Source: Gammaproteobacteria bacterium
GTDB taxonomy: Bacteria > Pseudomonadota > Gammaproteobacteria > Steroidobacterales > Steroidobacteraceae
Length of the DNA stretch: 64,000 nucleotides
NCBI GenBank assembly: GCA_947452065.1
Contig: CANGBB010000005.1
Span: forward strand, 76,820-140,819
Reading direction: 5' to 3'
The notes under the pieces were generated by a model. It saw nothing but the letters and a program-made list of their open reading frames with translations, was not told the origin of the DNA and made no database searches. The position numbers were made by a program, and so were the translations under genes. This document shows positions 8,560-18,530 of the stretch, in pieces. The stretch's first letter is position 1. Each line of letters starts with the position of its first letter.

Positions 8560-9477
8560 ATGCGAATCGTGCTGTTGGGCGCTCCAGGGAGCGGCAAGGG
8601 AACTCAGGCTCAACGACTGGTCGAGAGATTCGGCCTGCCGCAGATATCCACGGGCGACCTGCTGCGCTCGGCGGTTGCGCGTGGCACGCCCTATGGTCTG
8701 CAGGCCAAGGCGGCCATGGATGCCGGGCAGCTGGTCTCCGACGCTGTTGTACTGGGCATCATCCGTGACCGTTTGGCTGAATCGGACACGTTGCGCGGCT
8801 ACGTCCTCGATGGCTTCCCGCGCAATCAGGCGCAGGCTCGTGCGCTGGCGGCCATGCTGCGCGAAATCGGCAAGCCGCTCGATGCGGTGGTGCTGATCGA
8901 AGTGCCGTACAAGGAAATCGTCAAGCGCATCGCCGGTCGCCGCAGTTGCCCCAAGTGTGCCGCGGTGTACAACATTCATGATGTGGGCCCGGGCGAGGCA
9001 CTCCGCTGCCGCAACGGCAACGACCATCCTCCGCTGGTTCAGCGACCGGACGACAACGAGGCCACGGTGACCAAGCGCCTCGAGGTCTACGAGAAGTCCA
9101 CCCGTCCGCTGGTGGATCTCTACGCCAAGCAGGGATTGTTGCGACGTATCGATGGCGATGCGCCCACTGATACAGTCACTCAACGGCTGATGGGTGCGCT
9201 GCTTCAGCCCGCGCCGGCTTCCAAAGCCGCATCCCGTAGTGGGCGCAAGACGGGCCGCAAGAGCGCCGCAAAGCGCAAAACAGCTTCGAAGCGTAAGTCC
9301 GCCGCAAAGCCCAAGAGCGCGGCCAAGCGCAAGGGCGCGGCCAAGCGTAAGCCAGCCGCTAAGCGCAAAACGGCTGCGAAGCGTAAACCGGTTGCGAAGC
9401 GCAAGCCGGTGACCCGGGGCAAGCCTGTCGCCAAGCGCAAGAAGGCAGTGGCCAAGCGCAAGACGCGCCGCCGCTAG
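8560..9477 (+). CDS. adk: Adenylate kinase with C-terminal Lys/Arg-rich repeat tail
   Basis: This is a 305-residue protein. Residues 1-216 are a complete adenylate kinase (ATP + AMP to 2 ADP) with the P-loop GAPGSGKGT, the AMP-site segment STGDLLR, DGFPRNQAQA and RPDDNEATVTKRL. The LID has CPKC, then a cysteine 17 residues on and an aspartate 5 after it, suggesting a metal-binding LID absent from E. coli Adk. Residues 217-305 are an extra tail of about eleven units near SAAKRK, PVAKRK and TAAKRK, like histone H1 or AlgP tails. I start at MRIVLLG; the track extends 41 codons into pfp. The tail probably binds a polyanion such as DNA, RNA or polyphosphate; that is inference. Confidence 0.95.
   Translation: MRIVLLGAPGSGKGTQAQRLVERFGLPQISTGDLLRSAVARGTPYGLQAKAAMDAGQLVSDAVVLGIIRDRLAESDTLRGYVLDGFPRNQAQARALAAMLREIGKPLDAVVLIEVPYKEIVKRIAGRRSCPKCAAVYNIHDVGPGEALRCRNGNDHPPLVQRPDDNEATVTKRLEVYEKSTRPLVDLYAKQGLLRRIDGDAPTDTVTQRLMGALLQPAPASKAASRSGRKTGRKSAAKRKTASKRKSAAKPKSAAKRKGAAKRKPAAKRKTAAKRKPVAKRKPVTRGKPVAKRKKAVAKRKTRRR
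9208..9474 (+). repeat. 18-bp-period coding repeat in the adk tail
   Basis: The tail of adk is built from degenerate 18-base units around GCSAAGCGYAAG, each coding a hexapeptide like AAKRKP. Units vary at third positions (aagcgcaaa, aagcgtaag) and in the first residue, so selection has kept the protein pattern while the DNA has drifted. Such tracts may vary in copy number between strains. Confidence 0.8.
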
Positions 9478-9505
9478 GCCCTGAAGCCGCTGTCAGTCGC
9501 CGCAA

Positions 9506-10609
9506 CTAGAGCGCGGCAGTCAGCGCCGCGCCGATCACTTCTCCGCGCCAGCCACTGAAGGCTCCGCCACTGCGGGCGCCGCCGGCAATGCGTTCCAGTT
9601 CGCGACGTGGGGCCAGCAGTTCCGGCGCAATCTGCAATCGTTCCGCACAGGCTCGTGTCGCCTCGCCCAGTCGGCGGACGCACTCCATGAACTCCGGTCC
9701 CGGGCGTTCGCGACGCGGTAGCGGGGCAGGCGGATCGGGAATCCCGGCGTCGCTGACCAGCTGGAGCAAGGTGGGGCCGCTGTTTCTCAGCATCCCTTCG
9801 GTCAGTTCCGGAATGACGCTCAATTCGCTGGCGTTGCGGGGCACGCGGAGCACGATCTCGCGCAGCGAGATATCCGGCAGTACCCAGCCGCGCGGACGAT
9901 CGCTGGACATGGCGCGTCTTTCGCGCCATTCGCCCAGCGACTGAGCCAGACGTAAACGCGGCTCATCCAGATCGCTCAGGCCTTTGAGCCGGTGCCAGGC
10001 CTCGGCCGGATCGACAGTCAGCGGCTCGGCTGCGGCCGAGAGCGAGTCTTCCTCGAACCAGGCCAGGCGACCAAGTGCCTGCAGCCGCTGCAGCAGCAGC
10101 TCACACAGCGGCAGCAGGTGGCGCACATCGTCCAATGCATAGTCGATCTGCGCGGCGCTCAGCGGTCGGCGTGACCAGTCGGTGCGGGCCTGAGTCTTTT
10201 GGAGCTTGACCTGTAACAGTGCTTCCACCAGCGCGGCATAGCCGACCTGCGGCGGGAAACCGACCAGGGCGGCAGCCAGCTGGGTGTCAAACACATTGGC
10301 GATGACGCCGCAGCTGGGGGCCAGTACTTCCAGATCCTGCCGCGCCGCATGCAGCACCTTGCACACCGACGCGTCGTTCATCAGCTGCCGGAGCGGGGCC
10401 AGAGCGCTCGCATCCAACGTCTGCGCGCTGGCGAGGGCGATGGTGTCCACACAGAATGCGTCGTCCCTGCCCGAGAGCTGCAGCAGGCACAACTGGGCAT
10501 AGTAGGTGCGTTCGCGCAGGAACTCGGTATCAAGGCCGATGGCCGGCTGCGTCGCTAGGGGTTGCAGCCGCGCATGGAGTGCGGCCGCTTCGGTGATGGG
10601 CATGCTCAT
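9506..10609 (-). CDS. rnd: Ribonuclease D
   Basis: This is a 367-residue 3'-5' exoribonuclease of the DEDDy family, close to the 375 residues of E. coli RNase D, which trims tRNA and other small RNA 3' ends. The first exonuclease motif is DTEFLRERTYY, and the third includes YALDDVRHLLPL with the Tyr and Asp expected of DEDDy enzymes. HRDC-type helical domains follow in the C-terminal 180 residues. Two ATGs lie two codons apart; the upstream one is used, with TATTTT five bases before it and no ribosome binding site. The gene is divergent from mpl. Confidence 0.93.
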   Translation of the reverse strand: MSMPITEAAALHARLQPLATQPAIGLDTEFLRERTYYAQLCLLQLSGRDDAFCVDTIALASAQTLDASALAPLRQLMNDASVCKVLHAARQDLEVLAPSCGVIANVFDTQLAAALVGFPPQVGYAALVEALLQVKLQKTQARTDWSRRPLSAAQIDYALDDVRHLLPLCELLLQRLQALGRLAWFEEDSLSAAAEPLTVDPAEAWHRLKGLSDLDEPRLRLAQSLGEWRERRAMSSDRPRGWVLPDISLREIVLRVPRNASELSVIPELTEGMLRNSGPTLLQLVSDAGIPDPPAPLPRRERPGPEFMECVRRLGEATRACAERLQIAPELLAPRRELERIAGGARSGGAFSGWRGEVIGAALTAAL

Positions 10610-10655
10610 GCCCGAAAATATCTGCTCACGGAACGAAGGCTACCGGCGTTGTGTG

Positions 10656-10661
10656 TACAAT
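10656..10661 (+). promoter_or_regulatory. -10 element candidate for mpl
   Basis: TACAAT matches five of six -10 consensus bases and ends 14 bases before the mpl ATG. No good -35 is found at 16-18 bases. The predicted leader would be about seven bases long. Confidence 0.35.
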
Positions 10662-10675
10662 CAAGCGGAATCTGC

Positions 10676-12052
10676 ATGCACGTACATATTCTCGGCATCT
10701 GTGGCACTTTCATGGGCGGCATCGCGGCCATCGCGAGGCAGGCCGGCCATCGCGTGACCGGATCAGACCGCAACGTCTATCCGCCCATGAGCACGCAGCT
10801 CGAGGCGCTGGGCATTGAACTGATCGAGGGTTACGACCCATCCCAGCTCTCGCCGCGACCCGACGAGGTGGTGGTCGGCAATGTCATGAGTCGCGGCATG
10901 CCGGTCATCGAGGCCTTGCTGGAGTCCGGCATTCCTTACACCTCCGGCCCCGAGTGGCTGGCGCGCAATGTGCTTCGCGAGCGCTGGGTGCTGGCTGTGG
11001 CCGGCACTCACGGCAAGACCACCACCACCAGCATGCTGGCCTGGATTCTGGAGGATGCAGGGCTCTCGCCCGGCTTCTTGATCGGCGGCGTGCCCGTCGA
11101 TTTTCCGGTCAGTGCCCGGCTCGGTGAGCAGCCGTTCTTCGTGATCGAGGCCGACGAGTACGACACCTCCTTCTTCGACAAGCGGGCGAAGTTCGTGCAT
11201 TACCGACCGCGCACCGCGATCCTCAATAATCTCGAATTCGACCACGCCGACATCTATCCGGACCTTCCGGCCATTGAGCGCCAGTTTCATCATCTGGTGC
11301 GCACGGTTCCAGCTGGCGGCCGACTCATCGTGAACGCAAGCGATGAAAATCTGCAGCGCGTACTGCAATTGGGCTGCTGGAGCGGACGCGAAGGGTTCGC
11401 TGCAAGCGGCGCCGGCGGTGCACTGTGGAGCGCGCAGCTACCGGCGGGCGGCGATGGTTCTACATTCACCGTGCTCGAGGCGGGTGTGGCGCGTGGCGAA
11501 GTGCGCTGGGCGATGCTTGGCGCGCACAACGTCGACAATGCGCTCGCGGCTATTGCCGCTGCCCGTCATGCCGGTGTGCCCGTCGAGCGCTCAATCGAAG
11601 CACTCAGCCGTTTCGGTGGTGTCCGACGCCGCATGGAACTGCGCGGTACCGTCCGCGGCATCAGTGTTTATGACGATTTCGCTCATCATCCAACGGCCAT
11701 CGCCACCACACTCGATGGGCTGCGCCGACGTGTTGGCGCGCAGCGCATCATCGCGGTGCTGGAGCCACGTTCGAACACCATGCGCATGGGCGTGCATGCC
11801 GATGCGCTCGGCCAGTCTTTGACCGGCGCGGATGAGGCGTGGATTTACGCGCCGGCGGATCTCGGTTGGGATGCGCCGGCCGCCGTGAAGCAACTAGGCG
11901 CGCGTGCCCATGTGGCCACGTCGCTGGATGCGCTGCTGCAGGGCCTACTCAGCACGCTGCGCGGCGGCGAGCATGTGCTGATCATGAGCAATGGCGGTTT
12001 CGGTGGCCTGCATGCGCGGCTACTGGAGTCGCTGCGGGCTGCAACCTCCTGA
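10676..12052 (+). CDS. mpl: UDP-MurNAc:L-alanyl-gamma-D-glutamyl-meso-DAP ligase
   Basis: This 458-residue Mur ligase reattaches recycled murein tripeptide to UDP-MurNAc in the cytoplasm, saving steps of peptidoglycan synthesis. It begins MHVHILGICGTFMGG, typical of Mpl rather than MurC. It carries the ATP loop [11 protein letters not shown] and the central EADEYDTSFFD, then DDFAHHPTAI and EPRSNTMRMG. Length matches E. coli Mpl (457). I start 38 codons inside the track ORF, where homology begins. It precedes the LON-domain gene by seven bases. MurC in the dcw cluster is the paralogue for de novo synthesis. Confidence 0.95.
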   Translation: MHVHILGICGTFMGGIAAIARQAGHRVTGSDRNVYPPMSTQLEALGIELIEGYDPSQLSPRPDEVVVGNVMSRGMPVIEALLESGIPYTSGPEWLARNVLRERWVLAVAGTHGKTTTTSMLAWILEDAGLSPGFLIGGVPVDFPVSARLGEQPFFVIEADEYDTSFFDKRAKFVHYRPRTAILNNLEFDHADIYPDLPAIERQFHHLVRTVPAGGRLIVNASDENLQRVLQLGCWSGREGFAASGAGGALWSAQLPAGGDGSTFTVLEAGVARGEVRWAMLGAHNVDNALAAIAAARHAGVPVERSIEALSRFGGVRRRMELRGTVRGISVYDDFAHHPTAIATTLDGLRRRVGAQRIIAVLEPRSNTMRMGVHADALGQSLTGADEAWIYAPADLGWDAPAAVKQLGARAHVATSLDALLQGLLSTLRGGEHVLIMSNGGFGGLHARLLESLRAATS

Positions 12053-12059
12053 GCCCGTC

Positions 12060-12695
12060 GTGACCGCCGCAACCGCATCGGACGGCGAGACACAGGCACA
12101 CTCACTGCCACTCTTTCCGCTGCGTACCGTGTTGTTCCCGGGCGGCTTACTGCCGCTGCGAATTTTTGAGGCTCGTTACGTCGACATGATTGGGCGCTGT
12201 ATGCGCGAGGGCATACCGTTCGGTGTGCTCTGGCTGTGCGAAGGCGCTGAGGCGGGCGAGGTACGCGAGGCACGCGAGTCCGGTGCGGCAGCGCAGCTGG
12301 CCGATGTTGGCAGCAGCGCACGTATTGTTGATTTCGAGCGTCTGGAGGATGGGTTGCTCGGCATTCTCTGCCGCGGCGAGCAGCGCTTCCGTCTGCTGCG
12401 GCGCTGGGTGCAGTCCGACGGACTGCATATGGGCGAGGTGCAGTGGCTGGTCGATCCGCCACAGTCGCCGTTGCCGGAATCGCGCCGCGCACTGGGTGCC
12501 GTATTACGCAGCGTCATGGATGAGTACGGAGATCTTGCCCGGCATCTGCAGCCGGATTTCGAAGAGGCGGGTTGGGTGGCCAATCGCTTTGCGGAACTCC
12601 TGCCACTCAGTCGCGCCGCCCAGCAGCAGTTGCTGGAGATCGATGATCCACTGGCGCGCCTCGAAGCCATCGCACCGCTGATCGAGGTGCGTTGA
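12060..12695 (+). CDS. LON peptidase substrate-binding domain protein
   Basis: This protein of about 211 residues resembles only the N-terminal substrate-binding domain of Lon protease: LPLFPLRTVLFPGGLLPLRIFEARY near the start is diagnostic, and the C-terminal half is helical. There is no AAA+ or protease domain, so it is a stand-alone LAN-type protein of unknown function. I use a GTG seven bases after the mpl stop; the track start lies inside mpl. The tight spacing suggests co-expression with mpl. Confidence 0.82.
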   Translation: MTAATASDGETQAHSLPLFPLRTVLFPGGLLPLRIFEARYVDMIGRCMREGIPFGVLWLCEGAEAGEVREARESGAAAQLADVGSSARIVDFERLEDGLLGILCRGEQRFRLLRRWVQSDGLHMGEVQWLVDPPQSPLPESRRALGAVLRSVMDEYGDLARHLQPDFEEAGWVANRFAELLPLSRAAQQQLLEIDDPLARLEAIAPLIEVR

Positions 12696-12703
12696 GCAGT
12701 CGT

Positions 12704-13486
12704 TCAGCCCAGCGTCCGGGTTCCCCGGCCCATGCCATCCACACGCACCACTTCGCTGTCGATACTGCCGTCGGCATGCAGCGTCAGTGAGCGGTAACCC
12801 GGCGCGGCCGAATCCACGGTGAAGGTTTCCGATGCGGGCTTGAACTGCACGCAGGTGGAAGGCACACCCATGAGCCGCACGCCCTTGCGTCGCACGTCGA
12901 ACTGCTGATGCACGTGACCCCAGCAGATGGCGCGCACGGCCGGATAACGATCGGTGATGGCCAGCAGTTCCGTGCCATTGAGCAACCGCACTTCCTCCAG
13001 CCAGCCGGTGGCCAGCGTGACCGGATGATGGTGAAGCGCGACCAGAACATGACGTGCGCCGGCATCCATCACAGCTCGTTCGAGCCGCTGCAGTTCAGCG
13101 TCCGCCAGACGGCCGTACACCTCGCCGGGCACCACGCTGTCGAGCATCACGATGCGCCAGTTGGCGAAGTCCACCTGTCCGCCCAGCTGGAAGGGCGCGC
13201 CGGCCAGCGCTGTGGCACAGGCGGTCAGATCGTCATGATTGCCGGGCAGGCAGTACACCGGCTTGCCCAGCGCACCAAATAACGTGCGCACATGCGCATA
13301 GCCGCCGGCATCGTCATGCACCAGATCGCCGGTCAGCAGCAGCGCATCGAAATCACCGTGATGCAACTGCGCATGGGCGAGCACCGCGCGCAGCGACTCG
13401 TAGTTGCAGATGCCCTTGAGCGTGGCACCGGCGTCGGTGACGAGGTGGGTGTCGGAAAACTGGAGTAGACGCAGCGGAGGTGTCAT
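12704..13486 (-). CDS. cpdA: CpdA-type 3',5'-cyclic AMP phosphodiesterase / metallophosphoesterase
   Basis: This calcineurin-like metallophosphoesterase of about 260 residues carries the full set of metal ligands: FSDTHL, TGDLVHD, PGNHDD, LHHHP and WGHVHQQ. Order, spacing and size match CpdA/Icc (E. coli 275), which lowers cAMP, and the match covers the full length. Other phosphodiesters are possible substrates, since this family is hard to separate by sequence. An ATG three codons upstream is an alternative start. Two GCCGCGCGGC palindromes lie just upstream, between it and ahcY on the same strand. It converges on the LON-domain gene. Confidence 0.82.
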   Translation of the reverse strand: MTPPLRLLQFSDTHLVTDAGATLKGICNYESLRAVLAHAQLHHGDFDALLLTGDLVHDDAGGYAHVRTLFGALGKPVYCLPGNHDDLTACATALAGAPFQLGGQVDFANWRIVMLDSVVPGEVYGRLADAELQRLERAVMDAGARHVLVALHHHPVTLATGWLEEVRLLNGTELLAITDRYPAVRAICWGHVHQQFDVRRKGVRLMGVPSTCVQFKPASETFTVDSAAPGYRSLTLHADGSIDSEVVRVDGMGRGTRTLG

Positions 13487-13521
13487 GGGGACCATGCGAT
13501 CAATCCGATGCCACCGGAGTT

Positions 13522-13555
13522 GCCGCGCGGCACACCATGCAGTGCGCCGCGCGGC
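13522..13555 (-). repeat. Paired GCCGCGCGGC palindromes between ahcY and cpdA
   Basis: Two copies of the ten-base palindrome GCCGCGCGGC lie 24 bases apart centre to centre. Each could be a dimeric operator half-site pair. Alternatively the two copies could pair with each other into one GC-rich hairpin in the ahcY-cpdA transcript. No T-run follows, so a simple intrinsic terminator is unlikely. Confidence 0.45.
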
Positions 13556-13585
13556 AGATGCCGGACGTGGTTGACTGAGTGGAAC

Positions 13586-15007
<1,422 letters not shown>

Positions 15008-15011
15008 GGTT

Positions 15012-15025
15012 CCAACTCCAGTTGG
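15012..15025 (-). promoter_or_regulatory. Hairpin enclosing the ahcY ribosome binding site
   Basis: On the minus strand CCAAC-TGGA-GTTGG forms a five-pair hairpin whose loop and 3' arm hold the GGAG ribosome binding site of ahcY. Another CCAAC at the 3' end of the riboswitch could compete for the same GTTGG. This is a plausible expression platform, inferred from base pairing only. Confidence 0.45.
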
Positions 15026-15027
15026 TA

Positions 15028-15114
15028 ATGAGCGCGGTTGGCTTTTCGCCGGCGGTCCCGAGCCTGGCAGGGCGGGCGGTGATTCCGCCCCCCTGTCGCA
15101 GCGCCCCTCGGGTG
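15028..15114 (-). ncRNA. SAH riboswitch upstream of ahcY
   Basis: The minus-strand leader of ahcY matches the S-adenosylhomocysteine riboswitch. It has CCCGAGGGGCGCTGCGAC at the 5' side, CCAGGCTCGGG closing helix P1, and CCGCGCTCA at the 3' end forming the pseudoknot with the GGCGC of the 5' segment. A GC-rich P2 arm closes over AATCA. These elements are in the order and spacing known for this RNA in beta- and gammaproteobacteria, where it turns on ahcY when SAH rises. It lies between metK and ahcY, so ahcY can be controlled separately from metK. Confidence 0.9.
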
Positions 15115-15159
15115 CCGGCCTGCCGCGAATGCGGCTTAAAAAATCTCGCGAAGCCGATT

Positions 15160-16347
15160 TTAGCCGCGAGCGACCCGCTTGCGCGACTTGCGGGCGGCAT
15201 CGGCCGCCAGCGCCTGCGCCTTATCGGTGCGCTCCCAGCTGAAGGCCTCTTCCTTGCGGCCGAAGTGGCCGTAGGCAGCCGTCTGCTGATAGATCGGACG
15301 GGCCAGATCGAGCATCTCGCGCAGGCCGTACGGCGTCAGGTCAAAGTGACGGCGCACCAGCGCGGTCATGTCCTCGCGGCTCAGCGAGCTGGTGCCGAAG
15401 GTTTCGACCATGATGGAGGTCGGCTCGGCTACGCCGATGGCGTAGGACACCTGCACCTCGCAGCGCTCGGCCAGACCGGCGGCCACAATGTTCTTGGCCA
15501 CGTAGCGCGCGGCATAGGCAGCCGAGCGATCCACCTTGGACGGATCCTTGCCAGAGAAGGCGCCGCCGCCGTGACGGGCATAGCCACCGTAAGTATCGAC
15601 GATGATCTTGCGACCGGTCAGGCCGCAGTCGCCCACGGGTCCGCCAACCACGAAGCGACCAGTCGGGTTGATATGGAACTGTGTCTGCTTGGTGATCCAG
15701 CGCTTCGGCAGCACCGGCAGGATGATCTCGTCCATGACCGCGTCGCGCAGCTTGTTGGTGGAGATGTCGTCGCTGTGCTGGGTCGAGAGCACCACGGCCT
15801 CGATGCCCACCGGCTTGTCGTTCTCGTAACGCAGCGTGACCTGGCTCTTGGCGTCGGGGCGCAGCCACTTCAGCTTGCCCTTCTTGCGCACGTCGGCCTG
15901 ACGCTTCACGAGGCGATGCGCCAGCGTGATCGGCGCGGGCATCAGCACGTCCGTCTCGTTGGTGGCATAGCCGAACATCAGACCCTGATCGCCGGCGCCC
16001 TGCTTGCGCTTGGACTTGCGATCCACGCCCATGGCGATATCGGGCGACTGCGCACCGATGATATTGATGACCGCGCAGCTGGCGCCGTCAAAACCCATGT
16101 CCGAGCTGTTGTAGCCGATGTCGAGGATGGTCTTGCGCACCAGCTTCTCAAGGTCGATCCACGCCGTGGTGGTGATTTCGCCGGCGACGATGGCGCAACC
16201 TGTTTTCACCAGCGTCTCGCAAGCTACGCGACCGGACGGGTCTTCTTTCAGGATGGCATCCAGGACCGCGTCGGAAATCTGGTCGGCAACCTTGTCCGGA
16301 TGGCCTTCGGACACCGACTCGGAGGTGAACAGGTAGCTGTTAGACAT
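15160..16347 (-). CDS. metK: S-adenosylmethionine synthetase
   Basis: This 395-residue enzyme makes SAM from methionine and ATP, releasing phosphate and PPi. Characteristic segments are [21 protein letters not shown] at the N-terminus, [12 protein letters not shown], and [20 protein letters not shown] start at MSNSYLF; the track's extra ten residues lie in the leader. ahcY follows downstream. Its own leader is only about 35 bases, so no SAM riboswitch is present before it. It diverges from tkt. Confidence 0.98.
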   Translation of the reverse strand: MSNSYLFTSESVSEGHPDKVADQISDAVLDAILKEDPSGRVACETLVKTGCAIVAGEITTTAWIDLEKLVRKTILDIGYNSSDMGFDGASCAVINIIGAQSPDIAMGVDRKSKRKQGAGDQGLMFGYATNETDVLMPAPITLAHRLVKRQADVRKKGKLKWLRPDAKSQVTLRYENDKPVGIEAVVLSTQHSDDISTNKLRDAVMDEIILPVLPKRWITKQTQFHINPTGRFVVGGPVGDCGLTGRKIIVDTYGGYARHGGGAFSGKDPSKVDRSAAYAARYVAKNIVAAGLAERCEVQVSYAIGVAEPTSIMVETFGTSSLSREDMTALVRRHFDLTPYGLREMLDLARPIYQQTAAYGHFGRKEEAFSWERTDKAQALAADAARKSRKRVARG

Positions 16348-16388
16348 GTGTGATCTGGCGCCTTTTTCGAGGGTCAAAATGAGGGCGC

Positions 16389-16418
16389 AGTATAGCCGCT
16401 GGCCGGGTTCCTACATAA
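16389..16418 (-). promoter_or_regulatory. Promoter candidate for metK
   Basis: The minus strand has a good -10, TATACT, with a weak TTATGT 18 bases upstream. The predicted start gives a leader of about 35 bases before the metK ATG. The -10 is clear and the -35 is poor. Confidence 0.4.
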
Positions 16419-16434
16419 GTCTTCGTTTCTCAGA

Positions 16435-16463
16435 TTGCCCGCTCCGCGGCCGTAGGGGACAAT
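16435..16463 (+). promoter_or_regulatory. Promoter candidate for tkt-gap-pgk
   Basis: TTGCCC and GACAAT are 17 bases apart, each matching four of six sigma70 consensus bases, about 30 bases before the tkt ATG. It is divergent from the metK promoter in the same 145-base gap. Confidence 0.4.
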
Positions 16464-16492
16464 GCGCGCCCCTCCGAGCCCCGAGCCCTCCG

Positions 16493-18499
16493 ATGACGAC
16501 CCCGACGCCCGACCGCCGCGAACTGGCCAACGTAATCCGCGTTCTGTCCATGGATGCCGTCCAGAAGGCCAACTCCGGGCATCCCGGCGCGCCCATGGGC
16601 ATGGCCGAAATGGGGACGGTGCTGTGGCGCCAGTTCCTCAAGCACAACCCGGCTAACCCGCACTGGTGGGATCGTGACCGCTTCGTCCTGTCCAATGGTC
16701 ATGCCTCGATGCTGCTGTATTCGCTGCTGCATCTGACGGGTTATCCAGTGGCCATGGACGAGCTGCGCAACTTCCGTCAGCTCGGCAGCCGCACAGCCGG
16801 CCATCCCGAGCATGACGTGGCCATGGGCATCGAAACCACCACCGGTCCGTTGGGACAGGGCCTCGCCAATGCCGTGGGCATGGCGCTGACCGAGAAGATT
16901 CTCGCCGCGCAGTTCAATCGCCCGGGACTGCCCATTGTCGATCATCGCACCTGGGTGTTCCTCGGCGACGGCTGCCTCATGGAAGGCATTTCGCATGAGG
17001 CCGCTTCGCTGGCCGGCACTTGGCAGCTCGGCAAGCTGGTCGCGCTCTATGACGACAACGGCATCAGCATCGATGGCAAGGTGACCGGCTGGTTCACCGA
17101 CGACACGGTGAAGCGTTTCGAGAGCTACGGCTGGCACGTGATCCGCAACGTGGACGGTCATGATCCCGCAGCACTCGAAGCAGCGATTCGCGCTGCTACA
17201 GCCGACGATTCACGTCCGACGCTCATCTGCTGTCGCACGGTGATCGGCTATCCGGCGCCGACGCGCGGCGGTACCGCCAAGGCGCACGGCGAACCGCTGG
17301 GCGCCGAGGAAATCGCTGCCGTGCGCGCGAACATCGGTTGGTCGGCGCCGCCCTTCGAAGTGCCGCAGCCGTTGCGCGATGCCTGGAACTGCGAACGCAG
17401 TGGCCGTGCCGCCGAGGCGGCCTGGCAGGCGCTGTTCGCCCGTTATCGCGCCGAGCATCCGGCGCTGGCTGACGAGTTTGAGCGTCGCATGCAGGGGCGC
17501 CTGCCATCGAACTGGGAAGAGGTTCGCGCCACGACGCTGGCTGCTGCGGCTGCTGTCACGGCAGCGCAGGCCACGCGCGTATCGTCACAGAATGCGCTGA
17601 ACGCACTTGGGCCGATGGTGCCGGAAATGCTGGGCGGCTCGGCTGACCTGACCGGCTCGAACAACACGCTGCGCAAGGATTCACGCGCGGTCACCGTGGC
17701 CGATTTCAGTGGCAACTATCTCTACTACGGCGTGCGCGAATTCGGCATGAGCGCCATCATGAATGGTCAGGCACTGCACGGCGGCGTGCTGCCCTACGCG
17801 GGCACCTTCCTGACCTTCTCCGATTACGCTCGCAACGCGGTGCGCATGGCCGCGCTCATGCGCCAGCGTGTGGTGCATGTCTACACCCATGATTCCATCG
17901 GACTGGGCGAGGACGGACCGACTCACCAGCCGGTCGAGCACACGGCCAGCCTGCGACTGATGCCCAACCTCAGCGTGTGGCGTCCCGCCGACGGACTCGA
18001 GAGCGCAGTTGCGTGGCTCGCGGCAGTGGAGCGCGAAGACGGTCCCACCTGCCTGGTGCTCACCCGCCAAGCGCTGCCGCAACTTGTCACTGCCGCTCAG
18101 GCGCCGCAGGTGGCGCGTGGTGGCTATACGCTGCTCGACTGCAGCGGTACACCTGAATGTCTGGTCATTGCCACGGGTTCAGAAGTCTCGCTCGCCATTG
18201 AGGCCGTGCGTGCGGCGCAGGCCCAGGGCCGCCGTGTACGCCTGGTCTCGATGCCCAGCTGTGATGTCTTCGATGCGCAGGATCCCGCCTGGCGCGAATC
18301 TGTGCTGCCCGCAGCGGTGCGGCGTCGTCTGGCCGTCGAGGCCGGTGCGACCGGGCTGTGGTGGCGCTATGTCGGCAGCGAAGGTCGCGTGATGGGCATC
18401 GATGAATTCGGTGCCTCGGGCAAGGCAGCGGACCTGTTCAGCAAGTTTGGCCTGACCGCCGACAAAGTGCTGGCCCAAGTATTAGAATTGTGCGCTTAA
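16493..18499 (+). CDS. tkt: Transketolase
   Basis: This 668-residue thiamine-diphosphate enzyme transfers two-carbon ketol units in the pentose phosphate or Calvin cycle; E. coli TktA has 663 residues. It shows [21 protein letters not shown] at the N-terminus, the ThDP-binding [13 protein letters not shown] through [12 protein letters not shown], and the central [20 protein letters not shown] start at [11 protein letters not shown], 49 codons inside the track ORF. gap and pgk follow closely, a grouping seen in Calvin-cycle-type gene clusters as well as in heterotrophs. No Rubisco is in the window. Confidence 0.97.
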   Translation: MTTPTPDRRELANVIRVLSMDAVQKANSGHPGAPMGMAEMGTVLWRQFLKHNPANPHWWDRDRFVLSNGHASMLLYSLLHLTGYPVAMDELRNFRQLGSRTAGHPEHDVAMGIETTTGPLGQGLANAVGMALTEKILAAQFNRPGLPIVDHRTWVFLGDGCLMEGISHEAASLAGTWQLGKLVALYDDNGISIDGKVTGWFTDDTVKRFESYGWHVIRNVDGHDPAALEAAIRAATADDSRPTLICCRTVIGYPAPTRGGTAKAHGEPLGAEEIAAVRANIGWSAPPFEVPQPLRDAWNCERSGRAAEAAWQALFARYRAEHPALADEFERRMQGRLPSNWEEVRATTLAAAAAVTAAQATRVSSQNALNALGPMVPEMLGGSADLTGSNNTLRKDSRAVTVADFSGNYLYYGVREFGMSAIMNGQALHGGVLPYAGTFLTFSDYARNAVRMAALMRQRVVHVYTHDSIGLGEDGPTHQPVEHTASLRLMPNLSVWRPADGLESAVAWLAAVEREDGPTCLVLTRQALPQLVTAAQAPQVARGGYTLLDCSGTPECLVIATGSEVSLAIEAVRAAQAQGRRVRLVSMPSCDVFDAQDPAWRESVLPAAVRRRLAVEAGATGLWWRYVGSEGRVMGIDEFGASGKAADLFSKFGLTADKVLAQVLELCA

Positions 18500-18530
18500 A
18501 TCTGGAATTTCGCAGTCGGAGGAACTGTCC

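Noticed and set aside
8170-9183. 337-codon minus-strand ORF spanning adk and pfp
   Set aside because: It runs antisense to adk and out of frame with pfp; both real genes are certain.
16348-16388. Possible SAM riboswitch before metK
   Set aside because: The leader from the predicted start is only about 35 bases, and no SAM-I, SAM-II or SAM-III-like conserved block is present.
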